Shown here: positions 42,537 to 52,211 of the stretch, one piece after another | Layout: every line of letters starts with the position of its first letter | Numbering within the stretch: the stretch's first letter is position 1 | Assembly: GCF_042684645.1 (NCBI RefSeq) | Contig: NZ_JBHULV010000047.1 | Coordinates: 1 to 64,000 of the forward strand | Reading direction: 5' to 3' | Length of the DNA stretch: 64,000 bases | From: Pseudopedobacter alpinus | GTDB lineage: Bacteria; Bacteroidota; Bacteroidia; Sphingobacteriales; Sphingobacteriaceae | Translations under genes and position numbers: made by a program | The notes under the pieces: generated by a model | The model's database searches: none | What the model was told of the DNA's origin: nothing | The model's input: the letters and a program-made list of their open reading frames with translations, nothing else

Positions 42537-45149
42537 TTGGCTAAAAGTAACGATAAAGAAACCCCTTTAATGACCCAATATAACCAAATAAAGGTTAAAT
42601 ATCCGGGTGCATTATTACTTTTTAGAGTTGGAGATTTTTACGAGACCTTTGGAGAAGATGCCATTAAAGCTTCGCAGATTTTAGGAATTGTGTTAACTAA
42701 AAGAGCAAATGGTGCTGCTTCGCATATAGAATTAGCTGGTTTTCCGCATCATTCTATTGAAACTTATTTACCAAAATTAGTTAGGGCGGGGCAAAGAGTT
42801 GCCATTTGTGATCAGTTAGAAGACCCAAAAACTGTTAAAGGTATTGTTAAACGTGGCGTTACAGAATTGGTAACTCCTGGTGTAGCTTATAGTGATAATA
42901 TTGTTCAGCAAAAATCTAACAATTATTTAGCTTGTTTACATTTTGAAAAACAAACTATTGGGGCTTCTTTTTTAGATATTTCTACCGGCGAATTTTTAGT
43001 GGCACAGGGAAGTGCAGATTATATTGATAAACTTTTACAAGGTTTTAAACCCAGCGAAGTTATTTTCTCTAAAACAAAATCTAAAGATTTTACCGAACAA
43101 TTTGGTAGTAGTTTTTATACTTATACCTTAGATGATTGGGCTTTCACTTCTGATTATGCTCAGGAAACTTTATTAAAACACTTTGAAGTAAAATCGCTAA
43201 AAGGTTTTGGTATTGAGCGTTTAAATTTAGGAATTGTAGCTGCTGGCGTTGCTTTACATTATTTGGGCGAAACGGAGCACCGCCAATTGCAACATATTAG
43301 CAATATTTCGAGAATTGAAGAAGACCGCTACATGTGGTTGGATAGGTTTACCATCAGAAATTTAGAATTAATTGGCTCTAATAACGAAAATGCGAAGACT
43401 TTAATTGATGTTTTAGACCATACAAGTTGCGCAATGGGAGCTAGGATGTTACGCAAATGGATGGTAATGCCATTGAAAAATGAAAAACCGATACAAGAAA
43501 GATTAGCTGTTGTTGAGTTTTTTTATGAAGATGTTGAGTTAAGACAGAAATTACAAGCTTATATTAGACAAATTGGAGATTTAGAAAGGTTAATTTCTAA
43601 AATTGGATTGCAAAAAACCAATCCACGAGAAATTATTCAGTTAAAAAAGGCTTTAACAGCTATTGCAGAGGTTAAAATAAATTGTGAAAGCATTAACCAA
43701 GACGCTGTTAAACGAATTGGAGAGCAAATTAATTTGTGTGTTTCTATCAGAGAAAAAATAGAAACCGAATTATATAACGACCCTCCGGTAGCATTAAACA
43801 AAGGCAAAGTAATGGCGGATGGTTTAAATGAAGATTTAGACCGTTTACGTAAAATTGCTTTTGGCGGAAAAGATTATTTATTAGAATTACAAAAACGTGA
43901 AGCCGCAATTACAGGTATTACTTCATTAAAAATAGCTTTCAATAATGTATTTGGTTATTATTTAGAAGTTTCTAACACCCATAAAGATAAAGTTCCGCAA
44001 GAGTGGATTCGTAAACAAACTTTGGTAAATGCCGAACGTTATATTACGCCAGAGCTTAAGGAATACGAAGACCAGATATTAGGTGCCGAAGAAAAAATAT
44101 TAGCAATTGAAACCCGCTTGTTTGGCGATTTAGTAAATAGCATTGCCGAGTTTATTAAACCTATCCAATTAAACGCTTACTTAATTGCACAGCTTGATGT
44201 TTTACTTTGCTTTGCAGAAACTGCTCAAAAAAATCATTATGTAAAACCTAAAATCAATAGTGATAAACTATTAGATATTAAAGGTGGCAGACACCCTGTA
44301 ATTGAACATCATTTACCTTTGGGTGAGGAGTATATTACAAACAGCGTTTACCTAGATAACGATACCCAGCAAATTATCATTATTACTGGCCCAAACATGG
44401 CGGGTAAATCTGCTTTGTTGCGTCAAACCGGATTGATAGTTTTAATGGCACAAATGGGTAGTTTTGTGCCTGCTAAAGAAGCAATTATTGGTATTGTAGA
44501 TAAAATATTTACCAGAGTTGGTGCTTCTGATAACCTATCATCTGGCGAATCTACTTTTATGGTGGAGATGAATGAAACTGCCAGTATTTTGAATAATTTA
44601 TCCGACAGGAGTTTGATATTATTAGATGAAATTGGGCGTGGAACATCCACTTATGATGGTATTTCTATCGCTTGGTCTATTGCCGAGTATTTGCATAATC
44701 ATCCATCGGCGAAAGCCAAAACCTTATTTGCTACCCATTACCACGAGCTAAACGAGTTGAGTAATTCCTTTAACAGGATCAAAAACTTTAATGTTTCTGT
44801 TAAGGAAGTGGGTAATAAAGTAATATTTTTAAGAAAACTGGTTCCTGGCGGTAGTGAACATAGTTTCGGTATTCATGTGGCTAAGATGGCAGGTATGCCA
44901 GCTCAAATTTTAAAAAGAGCGAATGAAATTTTAATACGTTTAGAGAACGAACGTACTGGTGGAGAGCATGTGAAAGCCAGTTTAATGAAAATGCAAAAGC
45001 AACCTGTGCAATTGCAAATGTTTTCACTGGACGATCCTGTTTTGATAAAAATTAGAGATGTTTTAAATAATTTGGATGTAAATACGTTAACTCCTGTTGA
45101 AGCTTTAATGAAACTTGATGAAATTCAGAAGGTTTTAAAAAAATCTTGA
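42537..45149 (+). CDS. mutS: DNA mismatch repair protein MutS
   Basis: Recognises mismatches and recruits MutL. The mismatch-binding motif is LLFRVGDFYETFGEDA (Phe-x-Glu within the N-terminal domain). The clamp and lever domains follow, then the ATPase with Walker A GPNMAGKSALLRQTG, Walker B LILLDEIGRGTSTYDG and the motif LFATHYHEL. I place the start at the TTG 42537 because it gives MAKSNDKETPLM, the typical N-terminus of the family in this group. The first ATG (42570) would remove this segment. The protein then has 870 residues. The NlpC/P60 gene begins one base after the stop. Confidence 0.95.
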   Translation: MAKSNDKETPLMTQYNQIKVKYPGALLLFRVGDFYETFGEDAIKASQILGIVLTKRANGAASHIELAGFPHHSIETYLPKLVRAGQRVAICDQLEDPKTVKGIVKRGVTELVTPGVAYSDNIVQQKSNNYLACLHFEKQTIGASFLDISTGEFLVAQGSADYIDKLLQGFKPSEVIFSKTKSKDFTEQFGSSFYTYTLDDWAFTSDYAQETLLKHFEVKSLKGFGIERLNLGIVAAGVALHYLGETEHRQLQHISNISRIEEDRYMWLDRFTIRNLELIGSNNENAKTLIDVLDHTSCAMGARMLRKWMVMPLKNEKPIQERLAVVEFFYEDVELRQKLQAYIRQIGDLERLISKIGLQKTNPREIIQLKKALTAIAEVKINCESINQDAVKRIGEQINLCVSIREKIETELYNDPPVALNKGKVMADGLNEDLDRLRKIAFGGKDYLLELQKREAAITGITSLKIAFNNVFGYYLEVSNTHKDKVPQEWIRKQTLVNAERYITPELKEYEDQILGAEEKILAIETRLFGDLVNSIAEFIKPIQLNAYLIAQLDVLLCFAETAQKNHYVKPKINSDKLLDIKGGRHPVIEHHLPLGEEYITNSVYLDNDTQQIIIITGPNMAGKSALLRQTGLIVLMAQMGSFVPAKEAIIGIVDKIFTRVGASDNLSSGESTFMVEMNETASILNNLSDRSLILLDEIGRGTSTYDGISIAWSIAEYLHNHPSAKAKTLFATHYHELNELSNSFNRIKNFNVSVKEVGNKVIFLRKLVPGGSEHSFGIHVAKMAGMPAQILKRANEILIRLENERTGGEHVKASLMKMQKQPVQLQMFSLDDPVLIKIRDVLNNLDVNTLTPVEALMKLDEIQKVLKKS

Positions 45150-45150
45150 T

Positions 45151-45717
45151 ATGGTATCTACAAAATATGCAAAATATAATCTAAAATTTACTTTGCGCAC
45201 AGTATTTTATGCTGTGCTTTTTATTTCACTTTCTTTTACCTCTTGTAAATCCAATAAAAATATCACGAAATCAAAATCTGGTTTCGAAAAACCAAATAGT
45301 AAGATAGCCTCCAAATACGCCTCTGCGATGAATGTTTCAAAAAAAGCTATTAAAAACGGTGATTTGTACGAATTTATTGATGATTGGGAAGGCACCAAAT
45401 ACCAATTTGGTGGTTTAAGTAAACGTGGTATTGACTGCTCTGGCTTAACCTATTTAATTTACCAAGAAGTTTATGGAAAAGAAATTCCAAGAAATACAAG
45501 TAAACAGGTAGAAGTAATTAAAAGAAAATACGAAAGCCAGTTAAAAGAAGGTGATTTGGTGTTTTTTGATTTTGAAGGGAAAAAGTTTAGCCATGTGGGG
45601 GTTTATTTACAAAATGGTTATTATGTACATGCAAGTACAAGGAAAGGAGTGATGCTTGAGAAATTGAGAAATCCTTATACCTATAAATATTTTTCGAGAG
45701 GTGGAAGTGTGAAATAA
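45151..45717 (+). CDS. NlpC/P60 lipoprotein, putative murein endopeptidase
   Basis: A 188-residue envelope hydrolase that should cut peptide bonds in peptidoglycan stems. The N-terminus has a lipobox ending SLSFTSC (C32). The catalytic Cys is in GIDCSGLTYLIY (C96), with H148 (KKFSHVGVYLQ) and H160 (YYVHASTRKG) completing the triad. It starts one base after mutS ends, so it is probably expressed from the same message. Confidence 0.93.
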   Translation: MVSTKYAKYNLKFTLRTVFYAVLFISLSFTSCKSNKNITKSKSGFEKPNSKIASKYASAMNVSKKAIKNGDLYEFIDDWEGTKYQFGGLSKRGIDCSGLTYLIYQEVYGKEIPRNTSKQVEVIKRKYESQLKEGDLVFFDFEGKKFSHVGVYLQNGYYVHASTRKGVMLEKLRNPYTYKYFSRGGSVK

Positions 45718-45764
45718 GTTAATATTATAAAAAAATCTTTAAATTAATATTTCAGTTAGAACTT

Positions 45765-46247
45765 ATGAAAATGAAGTTTTCTTTATTGTTATTTCTTTTT
45801 GCCATAAGTTTTAACAATGTTTTTTCGCAAGTTAATTTATTGACTTTAAATAAATTAGACCTTAGATTAGAACAAGGAAAAGACACTGTTTATGTGGTTA
45901 ATTTTTGGGCAACTTGGTGTGCACCCTGTGTTAAAGAATTGCCAAACTTTGAAAAACTAAATGCTGATTATAAAAACCAACCCTTAAAGGTTATTCTATT
46001 GAGTCTCGATTTTAAATCTAAACTTGAAAAAGTAGTTGAGCCTTTTGTAGTAAAAAAAGGTTTAAAAAGCGAGGTGTTTTTATTGAATGAAAAATCTGAA
46101 CAGGAATATATAAATAGGATAAGTAAGGAATGGTCTGGTGCATTGCCTGCAACTTTAATTATTAATCCTAAAAAGAAAACGCGTAAATTTTATGAGCAAG
46201 AATTTACCTTCGAAGAATTAGAGAAAACATATTTATTAAACAAATAA
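45765..46247 (+). CDS. Secreted thioredoxin-like protein, TlpA/ResA type
   Basis: A 160-residue exported thiol-disulfide protein. A signal peptide (about 1-21, ending VFSQ) is followed by a thioredoxin fold with the active site W51-C52-A-P-C55 in NFWATWCAPCVKELP. It probably reduces or exchanges disulfides in the periplasm. The next gene starts 4 bases later and is another thioredoxin-fold exported protein; the two form a pair. Confidence 0.9.
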   Translation: MKMKFSLLLFLFAISFNNVFSQVNLLTLNKLDLRLEQGKDTVYVVNFWATWCAPCVKELPNFEKLNADYKNQPLKVILLSLDFKSKLEKVVEPFVVKKGLKSEVFLLNEKSEQEYINRISKEWSGALPATLIINPKKKTRKFYEQEFTFEELEKTYLLNK

Positions 46248-46251
46248 TAAC

Positions 46252-46848
46252 ATGAAAAAGGTTTTGATTTTACTTTTTGTAGCAATTGCCAGTTTTGCAA
46301 ATGCACAAACCGGCTATAAAGTTGGAGATATAGCCATTGATTTTAGTCTTAAAAATGTAGATGGAAAAATGGTATCGTTAAGTAGCTATACTGATGCAAA
46401 AGGTTTTTTCGTCATATTTACTTGTAACCATTGCCCATATTCTAAAGCTTACGAAAACAGAATTATCGATTTGGATAAAAAATATGCTGCTTTGGGTTAT
46501 CCGGTTATTGCCATTAGTCCAAGCGACTCGGCTGCATATCCTCAAGATTCTTTTGAAAACATGCGAAAACTTGCCAATGAAGAAAAATACCCTTTTCCGT
46601 ATTTATTAGATGAAACACAGGCCATTACAAAAGCTTATGGTGCAAAAGCAACCCCACAGGTTTTTTTGCTAAACAAAACTAAAAGCGGGTTAAAAGTAGC
46701 CTATATTGGAGCTATTGATAACGATATTGAAAACGTTAATTCTCAGAAAATTAACTATGTAGAAAATGCCGCAGATGCATTACTGACTGGTAAAAAACCA
46801 GAAATTACACAAACCAAAGCTATTGGTTGCACTATAAAATGGAAATAG
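46252..46848 (+). CDS. Secreted thioredoxin/AhpC-like protein with CNHC site
   Basis: A 198-residue exported protein. A signal peptide (about 1-18, ending ANA) precedes an AhpC/TSA-like thioredoxin fold whose site is FTCNHCPYSKAYENR (C58 and C61). The CNHCP motif and the following IDLDKKYAALGYPVIAISP are typical of a family annotated as PRX-like or thioredoxin-domain proteins. Its substrate is unknown. It follows the TlpA-like gene by 4 bases, so both are likely made together. Confidence 0.88.
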   Translation: MKKVLILLFVAIASFANAQTGYKVGDIAIDFSLKNVDGKMVSLSSYTDAKGFFVIFTCNHCPYSKAYENRIIDLDKKYAALGYPVIAISPSDSAAYPQDSFENMRKLANEEKYPFPYLLDETQAITKAYGAKATPQVFLLNKTKSGLKVAYIGAIDNDIENVNSQKINYVENAADALLTGKKPEITQTKAIGCTIKWK

Positions 46849-47009
46849 CTTTAAACTGATAAAGCATTTTTTTATCTTATGATTTGAGTTTCAAAGACTA
46901 ATTAAATAGTTTTAAAAATTAAACAGGTTCAAAAAAACGTTCAATTTTATTGGGTGTTAATTAATTTATCTAGTAGTTGTCTATTAGTTTTCTACTAGTT
47001 GTTGTATAG

Positions 47010-47313
47010 TTATTCTCTTTTATTAAAAAACAACTTTTTAAAGCGTGTTTTTAGAATACAGATGATCTTCATTAAAGAATTTAATACTATGATTTCTCCC
47101 TTTTTTGTTTTTCGTAGGAGCGTGGTGATTTGTACTTTTAAAATTTCTGCAATTTCAAATAAACGTTGTACTGTTAATACTACACTGCCACTTTCAATTT
47201 TAGAATAATTACTTTTAGATATGTTTAAAATAAAAGCTATACATTCTTGGCTGTACCCTTTGTTGACGCCTTCAATTCGCCTGAGATAAATAGATTGTTT
47301 TAAATTAATTAAT
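47010..47313 (-). pseudogene. Frameshifted XRE-type (HTH_3) regulator
   Basis: A 100-codon open frame with a clear Cro/CI-type helix-turn-helix: GVNKGYSQECIAFIL, ISKSNYSKIESG and LTVQRLFEIAEILKVQ, then a basic tail. It has no ATG, GTG or TTG at its head, and a stop precedes it at 47314-47316. An ATG at 47330-47332 opens MKLRLIIN in another frame and meets a stop at the tract ATTAATTAATT. Deleting one base there would join both into a normal N-terminus. I read this as a one-base slippage in a regulator gene. It lies in the 740-base gap 46849-47588, next to the TPR regulator. Confidence 0.65.
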
Positions 47314-47588
47314 TATTAACCTAAGTTTCATTAATTAAAAACCGAAGATTTGATTAGAATTAGCTATTTAATAGTTTATCGAAGGTTTTTTATGAAAAAA
47401 GAAGAAGCAATTATAGGTATAATTACAATTGATACTTGTTAATTTAGTTGCTTTGATGTTGATTAACATGGCATCTACAAAAAAACTCCGTTCTTCTGTA
47501 AAAAACTCCAATTTTAAAACAATAAGCTAGTTTAACATTAACTTAACCTGCACACATTATTTTAGTATCCTTAATAGGAACTCTTAAA

Positions 47589-49265
47589 ATGTATGGTAAA
47601 ATGAGATTTATATCATTTGGATTAAAAGCAAACTTTTTAATTAGAGTAACCATACTGCTTTTCAATTTTTCATGGATAGGAAGTTCATTGCTTTTAGCGA
47701 AAAGCAATGAATACAATAGATATGAGCATACCCATAACCTGATTAAAGAAAACCCAAATGCTGCTTTTTTACAGATTAAGCGTTTAATGAAAGAAGCTCA
47801 AAATAATGGAGATGTTTACACCACAGCCGTTTGTTATGAGCAATTGGGCGAACTGTTTTACATACAAGGTGCATACACCCAAGCTTTGGATAATTATTAT
47901 AAAGCCAATAACTTGTTCAGAAAAAAAAACCATTTGGGTGAATTGGCCGAAAACCTGAATAAAATAGGGGAAACATACTATTACAATAGGCAATATGATG
48001 TAGCCTTAAAATCTTTCCAGGAAGCACTAGGTATTTACAAAAAGCTCAAACACAAAGCAGGAATAGCCTGTTCTTATGGTTTTATTGGTCAAACTTATGA
48101 AAAAAGTAACGACAGCCAACAAGCCTTTAAATTTCAGCAATTAGCCTTACAGCAATTCAATACCGTAAAAGACCAAACAGGAATCGCCAAAATCTACGAA
48201 AATTTAGGAAGCATTTATGAGGATAAACTACAGTTAGATTCTGCGCTTAAATATTTTAAATTAGCTTTAGCCATCAACGAGTCTAAAGGGAATAAAATGG
48301 CCCAAATAGAGATCATCAACAATATTGGAGACGTTTACCGTAAAAACGGACGGTACAAAGAATCTTTGACTTACACCAAAAAAGCCGTTCAACAAGCCTT
48401 AGCCTTAAATGACCATTACCAGCAAGCAAGTGCCTACAGAGATCTTTCAAAAGCATTTGATTTAATGGGAAAACATGATAGCGCTTACCATTACAGCGAA
48501 TTGGGGAGAGATATTTTTATGGGTATCTTTTCTGAAGATAATAAAAAGCAATTGTTGCTGCTGCAAACACTTTTTGAAATAGAACAAAAAGACAATGCCA
48601 TCGTTCAATTTGAAAATGACAGAAAAGCAAACCGTTTAATGGGTATTGGCGCAGGATTAATCTTTATATTATTGGTGTCTCTGGGCGCAAGTATCATTAG
48701 TAGGCAACGGTTGAAAATTAAAAACGAGCAGAAGCTAAATGAACAGAATAACAATTTATATGAAATTCAAAAGCAAGCATTAGAAGCCGATTTGTACAAT
48801 AAGCAATTAAAAGAAGAGAAATTAAATGGCGAGTTAGAACTGAAAAGTAAAGAGCTAACGAGTCATACTTTACACCTTATCCAAAAAAATCAACTACTAG
48901 AAGAATTAAAAAGTAAGCTGAATGCGATGATCAAAGATGAGAAAAGAGACCAACGCAAAGAATTGAAGCAGCTCCTCAATCTTATTAGTTTCAACAACAA
49001 TCAAGATAAAAATTGGGAAGATTTTAGAATTATTTTTGAAAGGGTGCATGAACATTTTTTTGATAGCCTAAAAAAGCATTGTAACAATTTAACCTCTTCA
49101 GATTTCCGCTTAGTGGCCTTGCTAAAAATGAACTTGAGCTCTACCGATATTGCCACACTTTTGGGCATATCTCAAGATAGCTTAAGAATTTCAAGGTACA
49201 GACTCCGCAAAAAACTCAATCTCGGAGAAGGGGAAAACCTCAGCACTTTTATTCAAAGTTTATAG
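47589..49265 (+). CDS. TPR-containing membrane regulator with C-terminal HTH
   Basis: A 558-residue protein. An N-terminal hydrophobic segment (about 14-36) is followed by about six to seven TPR repeats (about 75-325), for example AENLNKIGETYYYNRQYDVA and IYENLGSIYEDKLQLDSALK. A membrane segment (about 343-366) and a coiled coil follow. The C-terminus has SSTDIATLLGISQDSLRISR, a LuxR-like helix-turn-helix. The layout suggests sensing outside the inner membrane and DNA binding inside. It lies 210 bases upstream of the TonB receptor and is the likely regulator of the phytase locus. Confidence 0.87.
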   Translation: MYGKMRFISFGLKANFLIRVTILLFNFSWIGSSLLLAKSNEYNRYEHTHNLIKENPNAAFLQIKRLMKEAQNNGDVYTTAVCYEQLGELFYIQGAYTQALDNYYKANNLFRKKNHLGELAENLNKIGETYYYNRQYDVALKSFQEALGIYKKLKHKAGIACSYGFIGQTYEKSNDSQQAFKFQQLALQQFNTVKDQTGIAKIYENLGSIYEDKLQLDSALKYFKLALAINESKGNKMAQIEIINNIGDVYRKNGRYKESLTYTKKAVQQALALNDHYQQASAYRDLSKAFDLMGKHDSAYHYSELGRDIFMGIFSEDNKKQLLLLQTLFEIEQKDNAIVQFENDRKANRLMGIGAGLIFILLVSLGASIISRQRLKIKNEQKLNEQNNNLYEIQKQALEADLYNKQLKEEKLNGELELKSKELTSHTLHLIQKNQLLEELKSKLNAMIKDEKRDQRKELKQLLNLISFNNNQDKNWEDFRIIFERVHEHFFDSLKKHCNNLTSSDFRLVALLKMNLSSTDIATLLGISQDSLRISRYRLRKKLNLGEGENLSTFIQSL

Positions 49266-49328
49266 TCTTAAAAGTACGCTAACAATAGCTTAACACAAGC
49301 TTAATGGCTTTTTTGTTTTTTGTAATAA

Positions 49329-49341
49329 ATTGATAATCAAT
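49329..49341. promoter_or_regulatory. Palindrome upstream of the TonB receptor gene
   Basis: ATTGAT-A-ATCAAT is a perfect two-arm palindrome 135 bases before the receptor ATG. It is a possible binding site of the TPR/HTH regulator. Confidence 0.35.
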
Positions 49342-49423
49342 ATGTTGTTTTGTTTAAAATTGAAATGTTGCCCTCCTGTTAATGCTGTTTTTGGGACTGT
49401 ATATATTTTGTAACGCCATTAAA

Positions 49424-49454
49424 TTGATTGCCAAATCATCAGGGTTAATCTTTG
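49424..49454 (+). promoter_or_regulatory. Candidate promoter of the TonB receptor operon
   Basis: TTG at 49424-49426, a 19-base spacer, and TAATCTTTG at 49446-49454. The -7 box is one base longer than TAnnTTTG, so the match is imperfect. Confidence 0.35.
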
Positions 49455-49475
49455 CTGCAATAAAAAAATAATTTT

Positions 49476-52184
49476 ATGAATTTAAGATCACTACTTTTTT
49501 GCGTACCCCTTTTACTATTTGCAACGTTGGCTTTTGCACAACGCGGAATTATAAAAGGAAAAATTGTTGGACAGGAAAATAAGGAACCTTTGGCAGGAGC
49601 TACCATTCTACTTTCTGGTACCAATAACCAAACCTTTACTAACCTTAACGGCGAGTATCAGTTTTACGTAAACTCCGGAAATTTAAGTTTAACAGTGAGG
49701 TATCTGGGCTATCAGGATACCATTATCAAGGTCAGTTTAAAAGATAATGAACTGAAAGTGTTGAACATTACCTTAGCCAGTCGCCAGCAAACACTGAGCA
49801 GCGTAGTCATTACTGGCTATACACAAGGGCAGGCAAAAGCATTAAATCAGCAAAAGAATGCTGACAATATTAAAAACATTATTGCTGCCGATCAGATTGG
49901 ACGCTTTCCCGATCCTAACGCTGCCGAAGCTTTGCAAAGAGTGCCAGGCGTAAATATTGAGCGAGATCAAGGAGAAGGTAGATACGTTTCTATACGTGGT
50001 TTGGCACCTCAATTTACCAATACTAGTGTAAACGGGGAGCAAATCCCATCTCCAGAGGCGGATGTACGTTTTGTGGCTTTAGATGCAATTCCATCAGATC
50101 AATTGGCATCTATAGAGGTGACCAAAGCATTAACACCAGATATGGATGGTGATGCGATTGGTGGATCAATCAATTTAATTACTAGAACTGCCCAAAGCAG
50201 TACGCCTGAGATTATAGGTTCTTTAGGCGGTGGTTACAATAATTTGATGGGGAAGCCAAATTTACAAGGGCAGTTACAGTACGGTCAGCGTTTTGGTAAA
50301 AACCAAAAGTTCGGTATGCTTTTAAATAGCAATTACTATCATAACGATTTAGGTTCTGATGGAGTAGAAAGAGCGGTGGAAGACAATGAACTGGAATTGA
50401 GGGATTATGAATTGACCAGAACTCGTTTGGGCTTAAGTTCATCTTTTGATTATAAATTTAATTCGCATCACGAGGTTTATCTAAAAGGTCTGTACTCTAA
50501 GTTTACCGATAGGGAATTTAGAAGAAGGTATATTTTTATTCCCGAAGATGACGAAATTGTAAAAGCAACTAAAGACCGTTTCGAATCACAAGCTGTAATC
50601 TCTATCAACGCTGGTGCAAAGCATACTTTTAAAAAGGTATTTTTAGATTATGAAGGACAGTACAGCTTTGGAGAACAGTATACGCCTTACGATAACGAAG
50701 GCGAGTTTATAGCAGGCATTCCCAGTACTTTAGATTTTAGCAATCCTAAATTCCCAGCTTTTGAAGCCGCAGATTATACCAACAATTCTTTGTATGATTT
50801 TGATGCCGTAGGCTTTGGTAAAACAGTAGCAAAAGACGAAAATCTAACTGCAAAATTTAATGTCGGTGTACCCTATAAAGTAAATGGTAACGATGGTTTA
50901 ATCAAATTCGGAGCTAAAGTAAGGTCGAAAAATAAGAACTTTAACATTCAGCAAAATACGTTCGAAAACCTAGGTGGCGTACCTGATTTAAGTAATTTTG
51001 ATAGGGATCCAGTTAAAGATGAGTTTATGTCTGGAAGATATGAACTGGGCAGACCTTTAGATTTAGGTAAACTGATTACGCATTACAATGCCAATCCGGG
51101 TCAGTTTGAATTACAGATAGAAGACAAAGCGATAGACGAAGCACTGGAAGCTTATACCGCCTCTGAAGATGTAATGGCGGCTTACTTAATGGCTCGTCAG
51201 CAATTTAAGAAATTGATGGTTTTAGGTGGTTTCCGTTACGAAAGCACAAAAGTGAGCTACAATTCTAAAGATGTTGTGATTAATGAAGCTGGCGATTTAG
51301 ATGAAATTATCCCCGTAAGCGGAACCAGTAAATACGATTTCTTATTGCCACAATTACATTTCAAATACGAACTCAATAAATTCAGCAATATCAGAGCTGC
51401 TGTTACCTATTCTTATGCTCGTCCAAATTTTGCGGAAATTGTACCGGCACAAGAAATTAACCGAGAAGATGGTGTAGCTACAGCAGGAAATGCAGCTTTA
51501 TTACCGGTAAGTGCCATCAATTATGATTTAATGTTCGAGCGTTATTTTGGCTCGGTAGGTATTGTTTCCGCAGGATTGTTCCACAAACAATTGGATGATT
51601 TTATTTACAACAGAATCTTGTTCAATTCTCCTTACCCATTAACCGGTACACCAAGCATTACTGGGATAGATGTGGTACAAGCACAAAACGGTAATGATGC
51701 GCAAGTAAGCGGATTAGAGTTTGCTTTCCAAAGAAGACTAACTTTTATCCCCGTTTTAAAAGATTTTAGTGTTTATTTAAATTATACCTATACCCATTCT
51801 AAAGCAAATATCCAAAGCCGAGGTGCTGATGAAGCCAACGCCAATACCACAGAGGAAATCAGGCTGCCTGGCCAATCTTCAAATGTAGGAAATGCTTCTT
51901 TGGCTTACGAGGGTAAAAAATTCTCTATCAGAACGTCTCTTAATTTCAATGGCGAATTCTTATCAGAAGTAGGTGGTACAAAAGAAGAAGATATTTATGT
52001 AAAAAGCCGCTTACAGTTTGATGCCAGTGCCAGTTATGCCATCAATAATCGCATCAGGTTATTTACTGAAGTCTTAAACATGACCAACCAGCCTTTAGAA
52101 GTTTATCAAGGCAATAAAAGTCAAACTATCCAAAGAGAATTCTATTCTTTCTGGACTCGTTTCGGTCTGAAATTTAATTTGTAG
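49476..52184 (+). CDS. TonB-dependent receptor, carboxypeptidase-regulatory type
   Basis: A 902-residue outer-membrane receptor. A signal peptide (about 1-21, ending AFA) is followed by a carboxypeptidase-like beta domain (about 24-110, with GIIKGKIVGQENKEPLAGAT). The plug has FPDPNAAEALQRVPGVNIER and YVSIRGLAPQ, and a 22-stranded-type barrel ends in FYSFWTRFGLKFNL with a terminal aromatic pattern. The plug motif resembles receptors that import organic ligands, not iron-siderophore ones. The next genes encode an acidic lipoprotein and a phytase, so phytate or its lower inositol phosphates are the probable ligand. Confidence 0.93.
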   Translation: MNLRSLLFCVPLLLFATLAFAQRGIIKGKIVGQENKEPLAGATILLSGTNNQTFTNLNGEYQFYVNSGNLSLTVRYLGYQDTIIKVSLKDNELKVLNITLASRQQTLSSVVITGYTQGQAKALNQQKNADNIKNIIAADQIGRFPDPNAAEALQRVPGVNIERDQGEGRYVSIRGLAPQFTNTSVNGEQIPSPEADVRFVALDAIPSDQLASIEVTKALTPDMDGDAIGGSINLITRTAQSSTPEIIGSLGGGYNNLMGKPNLQGQLQYGQRFGKNQKFGMLLNSNYYHNDLGSDGVERAVEDNELELRDYELTRTRLGLSSSFDYKFNSHHEVYLKGLYSKFTDREFRRRYIFIPEDDEIVKATKDRFESQAVISINAGAKHTFKKVFLDYEGQYSFGEQYTPYDNEGEFIAGIPSTLDFSNPKFPAFEAADYTNNSLYDFDAVGFGKTVAKDENLTAKFNVGVPYKVNGNDGLIKFGAKVRSKNKNFNIQQNTFENLGGVPDLSNFDRDPVKDEFMSGRYELGRPLDLGKLITHYNANPGQFELQIEDKAIDEALEAYTASEDVMAAYLMARQQFKKLMVLGGFRYESTKVSYNSKDVVINEAGDLDEIIPVSGTSKYDFLLPQLHFKYELNKFSNIRAAVTYSYARPNFAEIVPAQEINREDGVATAGNAALLPVSAINYDLMFERYFGSVGIVSAGLFHKQLDDFIYNRILFNSPYPLTGTPSITGIDVVQAQNGNDAQVSGLEFAFQRRLTFIPVLKDFSVYLNYTYTHSKANIQSRGADEANANTTEEIRLPGQSSNVGNASLAYEGKKFSIRTSLNFNGEFLSEVGGTKEEDIYVKSRLQFDASASYAINNRIRLFTEVLNMTNQPLEVYQGNKSQTIQREFYSFWTRFGLKFNL

Positions 52185-52211
52185 TATCCACAAACCCATA
52201 TTAGAAAACAC

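Noticed and set aside
46394..46609. 71-codon frame inside the AhpC-like gene
   Set aside because: It is fully contained in another frame of a well-supported gene.
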